A stretch of 64,000 nucleotides of DNA from Shewanella sp. UCD-KL21 (GTDB lineage Bacteria > Pseudomonadota > Gammaproteobacteria > Enterobacterales > Shewanellaceae): contig NZ_MPHK01000009.1 in the NCBI RefSeq assembly GCF_001957135.1, positions 62,001-126,000 on the forward strand, in the 5' to 3' direction. The notes under the pieces were generated by a model that saw only the letters and a program-made list of their open reading frames with translations, did no database searches and had not been told where the DNA came from. Positions 29,422 through 38,149 of the stretch are shown piece by piece. Numbering within the stretch: position 1 is the stretch's first letter; each line of letters opens with the position of its first letter. Position numbers and translations under genes: made by a program.

Positions 29422-29455
29422 TAATGACAAAAATCAGTCTTATCAGAGAATATTA

Positions 29456-29854
29456 ATGTCGCAAGAATTGCTTATCACTATTGTTATTTATGTTGTCACT
29501 TGTGCCGCAATAGCGATGTTTTTTTCAAAAAGAGCCAGCAAACTGCAAAGCAAAGTAGATGCAGTAACTGTGTTGGTAAAAGAAAATGATCGCCAGCGAG
29601 AAACCGTTAAACGAGAGCTGCAGGAATTACGCAGCGGAACTATCGGTGTTGGTAAGCGTGTTTTAGAGTTAGAGCAAAAATTAACTAAACAATCACAGCG
29701 CCTAGAAGAGGCAAGTCAGCAAGATCCACAATCTAAATTATACTCTAGAGCATTAAAAATGGTGGGGTTAGGTGCAGGAGTGGATGAGCTAATTAATGAA
29801 TGTGAATTACCTAAAGCTGAAGCGGAATTAATTATCCGTTTACATAAAAAATAA
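29456..29854 (+). CDS. DUF2802 membrane-anchored coiled-coil protein
   Basis: 132 residues: one N-terminal transmembrane helix (LLITIVIYVVTCAAIAMFF), a coiled coil across about 25-90, and a compact C-terminal segment (VDELINECELPKAEAELIIR) resembling a small helix-turn-helix. This layout is that of DUF2802 proteins, which I recall next to cheW in many polar-flagellated bacteria. The function is unknown; the position suggests the chemosensory array or pole. ATG with AGAG upstream. Confidence 0.82.
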   Translation: MSQELLITIVIYVVTCAAIAMFFSKRASKLQSKVDAVTVLVKENDRQRETVKRELQELRSGTIGVGKRVLELEQKLTKQSQRLEEASQQDPQSKLYSRALKMVGLGAGVDELINECELPKAEAELIIRLHKK

Positions 29855-29891
29855 CCCGCCGTTTGAAGATGTAACAGATTTTGCGTAAGCG

Positions 29892-30191
29892 CTAAGCTTG
29901 CTCAATGATTTTTTGATGTAAGTTATCCCATTGCTCTGGGAACTTACCATCTAACATATACACAAATGCAATGAGCTCGGCGATTAAGGTGTAGAGCTCT
30001 TGGGGCACTTGTTCTCCGAGGGCCAATAACTGTAAAAATCCGCTTAAATTCTCATCTTGATGGATATAGACGCCAGCATCTTTTGCTAGTGCTATGATCT
30101 CTTCAGCGACTAAATCTTTACCTGTGGCGGTGACCGTTGGCGCGCTATTGCCATCGAAGCTTAACGCGACTGCTTTCTTAATATCCGTCAT
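29892..30191 (-). CDS. Stand-alone FlhB cytoplasmic-domain protein (FhlB/FlhX type)
   Basis: 99 residues, soluble, behind a good AGGAG. It aligns by eye with the FlhB C-terminal domain of this window: AVALSFDGNSAPTV against AVAVKYDASRSSAPFLV, then VAEEIIALAKDAGVYI, and GEQVPQELYTLIAELIAFVY against QQVPEGLFTAIAQILAYVFQ. It begins just after the point where FlhB has its NPEH cleavage site, so it resembles the already cleaved fragment. Such proteins (for example in epsilonproteobacteria) can partly replace the cleaved FlhB piece. It is 35 bases after a FliK-like gene on the same strand. Confidence 0.87.
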   Translation of the reverse strand: MTDIKKAVALSFDGNSAPTVTATGKDLVAEEIIALAKDAGVYIHQDENLSGFLQLLALGEQVPQELYTLIAELIAFVYMLDGKFPEQWDNLHQKIIEQA

Positions 30192-30226
30192 TATTTCGCT
30201 CCTAATTTCACGTCTTAAAGTGCTTC

Positions 30227-32017
30227 TTAAGCATTGGTTTTTACCAGATAATGATCGCCAGGTAATAAGGTTGCGGGCACATTATCAATTACCGTGGTGA
30301 ACTCTCGCGCCACAAAGCCAGCCTGGTTTATTTTTATGCTCAATAGCGCTTGAAAATCACTGACTTTATCTAACAGGCTTTGATTTTCACCGGTAAATTT
30401 AATATCAAGAAAATCTCCTATCTTATGAGCATTAATCAATAAAGCCCCCTGAGTCAGATTAAATTTTAATTGCAACCGCCAACTTGTTGTCGCGCTCTTA
30501 TCGTTAGAAGCGCCCCGTTCAAACTTACCCTCTAATTGCTCTTTTCGTGGGCCAATGGAGTAAGGCAGTGCTATATACCAAGTAAGATGCTGATTAGCGT
30601 CGCTGCTAGCTTGTTGGTATCCGCTAAAGCTAGTGGCTAATTTGCCTAAGGACTCCACGCCGCGGGCTTTATCTAAGGCACTTAAAAGCAATTGGCTTTG
30701 CTCAGTAATGTTGAGTACTTTTTGCTGCAGTTTATCAAGATAGTGTTGCAATGACGGGCTCAGTTGGGTGTGAGCGCCTTGGCGTTTAAAGCCAATAAGC
30801 AACTGAAATAGTGCGCTAATTGCCCCAGCTGTTAATGCTGTATTAGGTAGCTGCTGCGTATTGGTCAGGTTTAAGTTGGTTAAGCTCAGTAGCTCTTGTT
30901 TTAATAAGCTTTGATCTGCAAGTTGGCTTAATGGCCGCGGATTTAAGCTCGGCAGTAATGCTAATAAAGCACTGGCAAGGCTATTAGTGGCATTATTGCT
31001 GTAAGTGTTTTTGAGAGGCATTGCGCCAGCTTTATGTAAATTTTGTTTGAGTACTTCAACGGGGCTTTTGGTGTTTACTTGAGCCACAGTTGCGCTTGCA
31101 GAGTGTTGATGCGAGTTTGCCTGTTGCTGAGGTGGTTTTACATTGGTCACTGCGGTTTCAACACTGGCTGTTAAAGGTATTTGCTCAAGCTTATTTAATA
31201 GCTGACGCAGTAATTGGGCCGGTTCATCTTTTCTTACCACAACATGTTCAGAGTTAGCCTGTAACTGATTGTTATTGGTGCTTTTATTGTTGTTTTGGTT
31301 ATTGGTATCAATCGCAAACAAATCAGCAGTCGTAACATGCAATATTGGGGTTAATGTTAACAGCGGTTTCCCAGCCACTAGGCTGATATGAGCGAGGTGT
31401 TGGCCTTGAGGCAATTTTGCTGATGCTGACACCGTAATCTCAACTCCGGATTCAAAGCGCATGTGATTATGTTTTATTTCAACCACAGGTAGCGGGTAAC
31501 CTTGCGCTCTGGCGGCCAAGGCCATTAATTGCTGTGGTGAAATATTATTGCTTTTTGCCAGTGTTAGCAGCTCAATGGGCAGCTTAGTTTGTATCGCAGC
31601 TGCGACTAGCACTAACTGCTTATTGGTGAGACTGCTCGGTGTGGCTTGTTTATGAGATGCGCTACCAGTGAGCTTAGTTAATTGCTTGAGCGTGTCATTG
31701 CTTAACATTAACTGCCCACCAGAATGCAGGATTTGCTGTATTTGATGACTGGCTGAAAATTGAAATGTTTTATTCGCGATGGTAAAGGTAACCGCGACAT
31801 GGCTTTTAGTATCGTGAGATAACTGGGGTACAGATGATGAGCTGGCTGTAGACGCTTGGTTTGTAGCTGATGACAGTATTGAAGGTGACAGTATTGAAGA
31901 TGACAGCGTAACAGGCACTAAGCTTGCTGGTTTAGCTATGGTGGTGCTGGGTAATTTGTGGCGTGTTTTTGAGGCTTCTGTTGTCGCCAGTCTTGCTGTG
32001 ATCGAGCCTTGTGTCAT
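30227..32017 (-). CDS. FliK-like protein with Flg_hook-type C-terminus
   Basis: 596 residues. The first two thirds are low-complexity, rich in Ser, Thr, Gln, Asn and Leu, without membrane segments. The last 120 residues look like a FliK C-terminal domain: WRLQLKFNLTQGALLINAHK, DIKFTGENQSLLDKVSDF and INQAGFVAREFTTVI. It is not a second copy of the fliK at 9494, since sequence is very different. Together with the FlhB-like gene after it, it makes an orphan ruler/switch pair. The start has only a weak ribosome-binding site. A 15-base repeat lies in its 5' part. Confidence 0.75.
   Translation of the reverse strand: MTQGSITARLATTEASKTRHKLPSTTIAKPASLVPVTLSSSILSPSILSSATNQASTASSSSVPQLSHDTKSHVAVTFTIANKTFQFSASHQIQQILHSGGQLMLSNDTLKQLTKLTGSASHKQATPSSLTNKQLVLVAAAIQTKLPIELLTLAKSNNISPQQLMALAARAQGYPLPVVEIKHNHMRFESGVEITVSASAKLPQGQHLAHISLVAGKPLLTLTPILHVTTADLFAIDTNNQNNNKSTNNNQLQANSEHVVVRKDEPAQLLRQLLNKLEQIPLTASVETAVTNVKPPQQQANSHQHSASATVAQVNTKSPVEVLKQNLHKAGAMPLKNTYSNNATNSLASALLALLPSLNPRPLSQLADQSLLKQELLSLTNLNLTNTQQLPNTALTAGAISALFQLLIGFKRQGAHTQLSPSLQHYLDKLQQKVLNITEQSQLLLSALDKARGVESLGKLATSFSGYQQASSDANQHLTWYIALPYSIGPRKEQLEGKFERGASNDKSATTSWRLQLKFNLTQGALLINAHKIGDFLDIKFTGENQSLLDKVSDFQALLSIKINQAGFVAREFTTVIDNVPATLLPGDHYLVKTNA
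31871..31912 (-). repeat. 15-bp tandem repeat inside the FliK-like gene
   Basis: TGACAGTATTGAAGG (plus strand) is followed directly by TGACAGTATTGAAGA and a partial third copy. In protein it gives the repeated SSSILSPSILSS. Length change here would keep the reading frame. Confidence 0.75.
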
Positions 32018-32511
32018 ATTTTTTCTATCGCCACTTAAGTTGTTTATTGCTGTTTACGTAACCGTTATCTAACCATCTACGAAATTATTACCTAACTATC
32101 TACCAAAGCATTACCTAACTATCACCTTTAAATATGTTCTATTACAATTTAAGCGTTGATCTCCTACACTCCTTGAGTATCCTTAGCCGTAATTGTTGGC
32201 TATAGATGTTGTAGTTGTAGTATTTTTACCTATCAAGTGTGATAAATTCGCGCAATTAATACTGTAAATAATATCTCAACAGTTTATTTGGCTAACTTAA
32301 ATAGCGTTACACAGACTAGGTTATACAGACTGTATCGACTTGATAGTCCTTAGCTTTAATGTTCAATGTAAATCTTTGCTAGAGTTAATCTATAAGCTTT
32401 ACTGGTAAGAGAATACACGTTGAGTTTGTAATCTAGCACGGCTGAAATAGACCAACAGATTAACCTTAACTCAGAGTATTTCAGTATTGAATTTCCCCGA
32501 AAGAGAGATGT
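32018..32511. other. Divergent intergenic region with 23-bp direct repeats
   Basis: 494 bases separate the minus-strand FliK-like gene from mlaA. No gene is seen. It is AT-rich and holds a 23-bp direct repeat (TAACCATCTAC at 32070, TAACTATCTAC at 32093, TAACTATCACC at 32116), close to the FliK-like start. Both promoters should be here, but I could not place convincing -35/-10 pairs. Confidence 0.6.
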
Positions 32512-33282
32512 ATGAAGTTTAAATTGTTGTTGCTTTCTTTATTAATGGCTTGCAGTGCCTTTTCATTAAAAGCCGAACCTATTCAGCAGGCGAGCAAGCC
32601 TGATGTCGAAGTCATCTATGATGATCCTCGTGATCCCATCGAGGGATTTAACCGTGCCATGTGGGATTTTAATTACCATTATCTTGATCGCCATTTTTTC
32701 CGCCCCATAGCCCATGGATATAATGATTATTTGCCAACACCAGTAAAGTCTGGGGTTAATAATTTTGTGCGTAATTTTGAAGAACCAAGTTCGTTAGTGA
32801 ATAACGCATTACAAGGGAAGTGGGGCTGGGCAGCCAATGCTGGCGGTCGATTTACCGTTAATACCACCTTAGGACTTTTCGGGGTAATTGATGTGGCAGA
32901 CATGATGGGCATGACCCGCAAACAAGATGCCTTTAATGAAGTGTTAGGTTATTACGGCGTGCCAAACGGCCCTTATTTTATGGCACCTTTTTTTGGTCCT
33001 TATGTGACAAGGGAACTCGCCGCAGATTGGGTTGATAGTCTATACTTTCCTTTGTCAGAGTTCTTGTTATGGCAGTCAGTCCTTAAGTGGGGCTTGAAAA
33101 ACCTCGACTCACGAGCATCAGCCATCGATCAAGAACGTCTATTAGATAATGCACTTGATCCATACACATTTGTGAAAGAAGCCTATTTTCAATATATGGA
33201 TTACAAAGTTTATGATGGCAACGTGCCAGTCAAACAAGATGATGATGAATTACTAGAAGAATATTTATTAGAGCTTGAGTGA
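32512..33282 (+). CDS. mlaA: Outer-membrane lipid asymmetry lipoprotein MlaA (VacJ)
   Basis: 256 residues with a lipoprotein signal ending LLMAC at Cys14, then the MlaA domain: DPRDPIEGFNRAMWDFN, FNEVLGYYGVPNGPYFMAPF and VDSLYFPLSE. MlaA removes misplaced phospholipids from the outer leaflet and hands them to MlaC. The Mla transporter genes are not close by, which is usual for mlaA. The acidic tail (DDDELLEEYLLELE) is a little unusual. Start ATG after AAAGAGAG. Confidence 0.93.
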   Translation: MKFKLLLLSLLMACSAFSLKAEPIQQASKPDVEVIYDDPRDPIEGFNRAMWDFNYHYLDRHFFRPIAHGYNDYLPTPVKSGVNNFVRNFEEPSSLVNNALQGKWGWAANAGGRFTVNTTLGLFGVIDVADMMGMTRKQDAFNEVLGYYGVPNGPYFMAPFFGPYVTRELAADWVDSLYFPLSEFLLWQSVLKWGLKNLDSRASAIDQERLLDNALDPYTFVKEAYFQYMDYKVYDGNVPVKQDDDELLEEYLLELE

Positions 33283-33333
33283 TATTGCTGAACGATGAGG
33301 CTTCTTCGACAGCAGTGCTATCGGGGTAGTCTT

Positions 33334-34479
33334 ATGGCATTAACCAATGTCGCTGTGTTATTAGTTGAAGATGATGCAGTTTTTAGGCAGTTACTAGCTG
33401 ATTTTTTAATGCAACAGGGGGCTGTTGTTTTTGAAGCAGCAAATGGTGAAGAGGGCGTTAAAGCCTTTCAAGCACAGCCTGTTGATATCGTCATCGCAGA
33501 TTTAAGCATGCCACGTTTAGGGGGCCTTGGTATGCTTAAACAGATAATCGAGTTAAACCCTTCAGTTCCTTCAATTGTCATATCAGGTAATAATGTGATG
33601 GCTGATGTCGTGGAAGCCTTGCGTTATGGTGCCTGCGATTACTTAGTCAAACCCGTTTCTGATCTTTTTATCATCCAGCAAGCCATTGAACAAGCCATAG
33701 CGTCGCAGGCTCAGTCCGATAAGCTTGATTTTAATGACAGTCATGCTGTTATCAACTCAGCCGCTAGGATGAGCGAAGATTTATCATATCAAGAGTTAGC
33801 AGATAACTTTAGCCTACTGGAAAGCAGTGCAGAAGCGGCTAAGAGTGTACAGCAGCAATTATTTCCTGCCTCAAATATTGGTTATCCTAATGCCGATGTT
33901 CACTATAGCTTGTGTAAAAACAGTGATGTCAGTGCTTATTTTATCGATTCCACTATGGTGGGAGATAAGCATTTAATGATGTACATGGCGCATTTTTATC
34001 CTGAAGATAATCGCGCCGCATTTGGCTGTGTATTAATGCGAAGCTTTGTTAACCAAAAATTAAAACAATACCGTAATGGCGTCAGTAATACCTTAATCGA
34101 GCCTTACAATATGCTGAGCTATTTGAATGAGCGTATGGTGACTTCAGGCCTGCACCTGTATGTGGATATGGTATATGTGTGTGTTGAGCTTGAACATTTC
34201 AGAGTCGCGATTGGCCAAGCGGGTAGTGGACTACGTTGCTATTTACGCAATAATAACGGCTTAGCACCACTGGCAATTTCACCTTCACGACAATTAGGCT
34301 CAGATGAGTGGAATAAGCCTAGTATGCAGTTCAGAAGTTTACTGCCAGAGGAAAAGATTTGTATTGTCAGCGGTGATGCAAATCATCGAGCTCGATTACT
34401 GAATAACCAATTTAATGGCTTGTTTTATGATGAAACGCTAGCCGCTGGTGGCTTTATGGAGTTAGCTCTTAAGCTGTAA
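33334..34479 (+). CDS. Response regulator with degenerate PP2C/SpoIIE-like output domain (RssB-like)
   Basis: 381 residues. Receiver: Asp13/Asp14, phosphorylation Asp56, and VKPVS. After a helical linker, the output region keeps the general SpoIIE-phosphatase order (SVQQQLFPA, then a hydrophobic core) but lacks metal-binding Asp residues: the usual GDVSGHG appears as VGDKHLMMYMA. This pattern resembles RssB, whose inactive phosphatase fold delivers sigma-S for degradation. That role is an inference; other Shewanella regulators of this shape act on anti-sigma antagonists. ATG at 33334 is preferred over an upstream TG-start because GGGG lies at a better distance. Confidence 0.8.
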   Translation: MALTNVAVLLVEDDAVFRQLLADFLMQQGAVVFEAANGEEGVKAFQAQPVDIVIADLSMPRLGGLGMLKQIIELNPSVPSIVISGNNVMADVVEALRYGACDYLVKPVSDLFIIQQAIEQAIASQAQSDKLDFNDSHAVINSAARMSEDLSYQELADNFSLLESSAEAAKSVQQQLFPASNIGYPNADVHYSLCKNSDVSAYFIDSTMVGDKHLMMYMAHFYPEDNRAAFGCVLMRSFVNQKLKQYRNGVSNTLIEPYNMLSYLNERMVTSGLHLYVDMVYVCVELEHFRVAIGQAGSGLRCYLRNNNGLAPLAISPSRQLGSDEWNKPSMQFRSLLPEEKICIVSGDANHRARLLNNQFNGLFYDETLAAGGFMELALKL

Positions 34480-34541
34480 TCGATTAAACGCCAGCAGCCC
34501 ACGTCATAAACTCAGTATTGAATAAATAAGGCGGCAATAAA

Positions 34542-34570
34542 AAACCTCGCATATAGCGAGGTTTGTTAAT
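34542..34570. terminator. Bidirectional terminator between the response regulator and the POT transporter
   Basis: AAACCTCGC / GCGAGGTTT (nine-base stem, loop ATATA), flanked by A-rich sequence on the left and GTTAATTT on the right, so it can stop transcription from both sides. Confidence 0.8.
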
Positions 34571-34593
34571 TTATGATGCTTTAAAGCTAAGTA

Positions 34594-36099
34594 TTAATGC
34601 TTTATTGCTTCATGATCAGCCGTCACTGCAATTTCTTCAGTTAACGCTTGCTCTTCAGTTTCGTTGTGACCTTCTGCACCGTGCATCCAATCAACTAGCT
34701 TGTCAGCCATGAAGTATAAGATAACCGCTGAGATACCTGCTGTGATCGCAATACCAGCAAAAATAGACATTGCATTGGCAAGTTGGTCTTCCACATCACC
34801 GCCGTGACCAATTAATGAACCTACTAGGCCACCAATTTTGTTAGCCGCTGCGATAAATAGGAACCAAGCACCCATCATTAATGATGCGATACGCAGTGGA
34901 GCCAATTTAGTGACCATTGATAAGCCAATTGGTGATAAACATAATTCACCCATGGTGTGGAAGAAGTATGCACCGACTAACCACCACATGCTTGATTTAG
35001 CTGACGCGTCGCCACCCATTTCAAGTACTGCACCGATCATAAATAGGAAACCAATACCCAATAGCACCAAACCTAAGGCAAACTTAACAGGCGAGTTAGG
35101 TTCGTTTTTACCTAAGCGGATCCAAATAGACGCAATCACAGGGGCAAAAACAACGATGAAGATAGCATTAAGTGATTGGAAATAAGTGGTTGGAACTTCC
35201 CAACCACCAATCATACGATCGGTAAAGTTGTTAGTGAATAAGTTCATTAATCCGCCTGCTTGCTCGAAGCCTGCCCAGAAAATAACCGTGAATAAACCCA
35301 TTACCATGATCACTTTAATGCGATCACGTTCAACTTTAGTTAAAGGCTCTTTACGTATTTCACCTTTCGCTTCATTTTTTTGCTTTTCAAGTTTAGCGGC
35401 TGGAACCGTACCGATATCGCCAAGTAGCTTTTGCGCAAATATAAATTGAATGATTAATGACGCCACCATACCAATACCCGCACAGAAGAAACCTGCTTGC
35501 CAGTTGTTAACAAATACTTCTTTGCCATCAATAACAATGCTATGGCCAAATTGGGTGTATGCCCATGCCACAATGAAACCTGATAATGCCGCACCAACGT
35601 TAATACCCATATAGAAGATAGTAAATGCACCGTCACGACGATGATCGCCTTCTTCATATAAGTCACCAACCATAGTTGAGATGTTTGGCTTAAATAGACC
35701 ATTACCAATAATCAAGGTGCCTAGGCCAATGTAAAACATGGTTGTTTCTAGACCAGGCATCCAGCTATGTGGCGCTGCTAAGGTAAATTGACCTGCTGCC
35801 ATTAAGAAGCCGCCAATATAAATCGCTTTACGTTGGCCTAAAATATTATCCGCTAACCATCCGCCAAAAAGCGGGGTTAAGTACACTAAACCGGTAAATG
35901 TTCCATAAAGAGAAAGTGCGTCTGCTTGAGTCCAACCAAGACCACTACCACCATTAGACTCAACTTTGTCGACCAGATAGAGCACCAAAATGGCACGCAT
36001 AGCGTAGTAACTGAATCTTTCCCATAGTTCTGTTGTAAACAGCAGGAAAAGCCCCTTGGGATGACCAAGCATGGTCCCCTGTGGTTTTGCATTGCTCAT
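34594..36099 (-). CDS. Proton-dependent oligopeptide (POT/PTR2) transporter
   Basis: 501 residues, about 12-14 membrane helices. POT signatures are present: the ExxERFSYYAM motif (TTELWERFSYYAMRAILVLY), GGWLADNILGQRKAIYIGG, and GELCLSPIGLSMV. It imports di- and tripeptides with protons. Two starts are possible: 36168 (524 residues) or 36099 (MSNAKPQGTMLGHPKG), and the latter has GGTGGAAG upstream. The C-terminal tail is acidic. Family identity is secure; the exact Dtp subfamily is not. Confidence 0.92.
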   Translation of the reverse strand: MSNAKPQGTMLGHPKGLFLLFTTELWERFSYYAMRAILVLYLVDKVESNGGSGLGWTQADALSLYGTFTGLVYLTPLFGGWLADNILGQRKAIYIGGFLMAAGQFTLAAPHSWMPGLETTMFYIGLGTLIIGNGLFKPNISTMVGDLYEEGDHRRDGAFTIFYMGINVGAALSGFIVAWAYTQFGHSIVIDGKEVFVNNWQAGFFCAGIGMVASLIIQFIFAQKLLGDIGTVPAAKLEKQKNEAKGEIRKEPLTKVERDRIKVIMVMGLFTVIFWAGFEQAGGLMNLFTNNFTDRMIGGWEVPTTYFQSLNAIFIVVFAPVIASIWIRLGKNEPNSPVKFALGLVLLGIGFLFMIGAVLEMGGDASAKSSMWWLVGAYFFHTMGELCLSPIGLSMVTKLAPLRIASLMMGAWFLFIAAANKIGGLVGSLIGHGGDVEDQLANAMSIFAGIAITAGISAVILYFMADKLVDWMHGAEGHNETEEQALTEEIAVTADHEAIKH

Positions 36100-36714
36100 T
36101 AAGTCTTCCACCTTAAGCTTGTGATTTGCCTGCGGGACCACTGTCGCCACAGAAATTGTTGTTTGCAATTGTGATTATGTTCAACGTATTGATATTTTCA
36201 GAATAACATTCTGTCGCGTTTCAATTTAGTTGCTATAAATTTAACCACTTTGTTGTTTATTTATTATAGTAAATGTTGTCATTTTAAAGTTTTAAGGGTT
36301 AAAACCTTAAAAAGCTACCCTTATATACATCTTATAAGCCTTAAAAGTCAATGGCAATGGGCGATCTGCGCTTGTAAATGTAGACGTTGAATCAGTTTTT
36401 AACCGCTTACAAAGATACCTTTGTTGGTTTTTTGGTGTTAGTTGGCAAGCTTTTAGCTGGCAAATGCGATTAAAGCCACCATAACAACGGATAACAGAAT
36501 TGCTGACACCTATTTAGGATGAGATCGGTTAGCGGGCTGACAAATAGAATCTATACTTGTTTTAATTGTGTAAACGTTTTGCAAATTCTTAACAAGTATA
36601 TAAAATGTAACTCATTGGATTTTAGTGTAGAAAAAACGAAATTTTAGTTTTATTGCATATTAAGTGTCTGACCATTGAGTGTATTTAACTGACTTTAATG
36701 GCGGAGGCAGGATC
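36100..36714. other. 615-base intergenic region, no gene seen
   Basis: It separates the divergent POT transporter and OmpA-like genes. It is AT-rich, with no open frame that looks coding. It must contain both promoters, and an alternative start of the transporter (36168) lies in it. I saw no strong inverted repeats or riboswitch. Confidence 0.55.
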
Positions 36715-37212
36715 TTGTATCGACAACTTGTTTGTTTATGCAGCTTAGTTTTTAGCTGTTCAGTGCTTGCTTGGGTTGATAGTGACCTTGATGGCGTACC
36801 TGATAAAAAAGATGCTTGTCCCAATACACAGATTAACACAGCAGTACTTGCCAACGGCTGCCAGCAAAACTTGGGCTTAGTGAACGTCAGCCCGATATAT
36901 TTTAATTTTGGCCAGTCTCGGGTGTTAAGGTCGCAATTACCCAGTATTGAGCGGGCGCAGCAGATCATTAAGGCCAATAAGCTTGTCAGTATTTCTTTAC
37001 TAGGTCACACCGACAACATTGGTAGTGAGCAATTAAACGCCAGTTTGTCAGTAAAAAGAGCCCAATCAGTTAAAGATATTTTGGTAACACAGTTTGCTAT
37101 TGATGTGGGTGTCATAGAAGTCATTGGTATGGGGAGCTTAGCTCCGGTATCAAAAAATAGTACCGCGCTAGGTAGGCAAAAAAATAGACGCGTTGAATTC
37201 AAGTTTAAATAA
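36715..37212 (+). CDS. OmpA-family protein with calcium-binding type-3 repeat
   Basis: 165 residues from TTG behind GGAGG. A signal peptide (LVCLCSLVFSCSVLA, cleavage after VLA) leads to one thrombospondin type-3 repeat (DSDLDGVPDKKDACPNT) and an OmpA peptidoglycan-binding domain (FNFGQSRVLRSQLPSIERAQ, GHTDNIGSEQLNASLSVKRA and NRRVEFKFK). It probably sits in the periplasm and holds the cell wall. No beta-barrel is present, so it is a small, soluble version. Confidence 0.9.
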   Translation: MYRQLVCLCSLVFSCSVLAWVDSDLDGVPDKKDACPNTQINTAVLANGCQQNLGLVNVSPIYFNFGQSRVLRSQLPSIERAQQIIKANKLVSISLLGHTDNIGSEQLNASLSVKRAQSVKDILVTQFAIDVGVIEVIGMGSLAPVSKNSTALGRQKNRRVEFKFK

Positions 37213-37237
37213 TTATTATTAATAAAGGGAGTAAACC

Positions 37238-38062
37238 ATGGAAAACATCGAGAGTTTGATGGCACAAGCGCCTGAATTTTTAATCACTTATGGATTAAAA
37301 GTTGTGATGGCCATTTTGATATTTATCATAGGTAAATATCTATCTAACGTAGCTAAGAAATTAACTACAAAACTATTACTAGGCCGTAAAATTGATGAAA
37401 CAGTAGCATCATTTGTCGGTAATTTGGTTTGGGGCGTGGTATTTGTATTTACGATTATCGCAACTCTGGGTCAAATTGGCGTACAAACAGCGTCACTGGT
37501 TGCTGTATTGGGTGCTGCAGGTTTAGCTGTAGGTTTAGCGCTGCAAGGGTCACTATCTAACTTCGCATCTGGCGTGTTAATGGTTATCTTCCGCCCATGT
37601 CGCGTTGGTGATTATGTTGATGCTGCTGGCGTATCAGGTACTATTGATGAAATTACTATTTTCTCAACCCGTTTATTAACTCCAGATAATAAAGTTATCG
37701 TTGCACCTAACTCTGCAATGATGAATGGCACTATTACTAACTACTCAGCACAAGAAAAACGCCGAGTGGATATGGTTATTGGTGTTGGCTACGGCGCTGA
37801 TATTGCTAAGACTAAGCAAATTTTAACTGAGGTATTAGACAATAATAGCTACGTGCTAAAAGATCCTGCCTATACGATAGCACTTGCTGAATTAGGTGAT
37901 TCGTCAATTAACTTTGTGGTTCGTCCTTGGGTTAAAACTCCTGATTATTGGGGCGCTAAGTTTGAGCTGTTAGAGCAAATTAAGAATGCGCTTGATGCTG
38001 CAGGTATTGAAATTCCATTCCCACAAATGGATTTACATTTAAAAGAAATGCCAGCTAAATAG
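37238..38062 (+). CDS. mscS: Small-conductance mechanosensitive channel MscS
   Basis: 274 residues with three membrane helices; the pore-lining TM3 shows the Ala/Gly pattern (VLGAAGLAVGLALQGSLSNF). A cytoplasmic beta and alpha/beta domain follows (RPCRVGDYVDAAGVSGTIDE, and DKVIVAPNSAMM-like PDNKVIVAPNSAMMNG). It opens under membrane tension to release solutes on hypo-osmotic shock. Length and topology match MscS. ATG with GGGAG, 25 bases after the OmpA-like gene; the two may be co-transcribed. Confidence 0.95.
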   Translation: MENIESLMAQAPEFLITYGLKVVMAILIFIIGKYLSNVAKKLTTKLLLGRKIDETVASFVGNLVWGVVFVFTIIATLGQIGVQTASLVAVLGAAGLAVGLALQGSLSNFASGVLMVIFRPCRVGDYVDAAGVSGTIDEITIFSTRLLTPDNKVIVAPNSAMMNGTITNYSAQEKRRVDMVIGVGYGADIAKTKQILTEVLDNNSYVLKDPAYTIALAELGDSSINFVVRPWVKTPDYWGAKFELLEQIKNALDAAGIEIPFPQMDLHLKEMPAK

Positions 38063-38085
38063 CCTATTTAGTGCATTTTATTCAC

Positions 38086-38113
38086 AAAGCCAGCTATTAT
38101 GCTGGCTTTTTTA
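38086..38113 (+). terminator. Terminator after mscS
   Basis: AAAGCCAGC / GCTGGCTTT with loop TATTAT, followed by TTTTT. The stem is nearly the same as the one after cheW. Confidence 0.88.
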
Positions 38114-38149
38114 TGGCTATTTTATCGCAATGATTTGGTGAGGTTAATA

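Noticed and set aside
32070-32126. CRISPR or attachment-site repeats upstream of the FliK-like gene
   Set aside because: Only 2.5 imperfect 23-bp units without spacers; no integrase or tRNA gene near.
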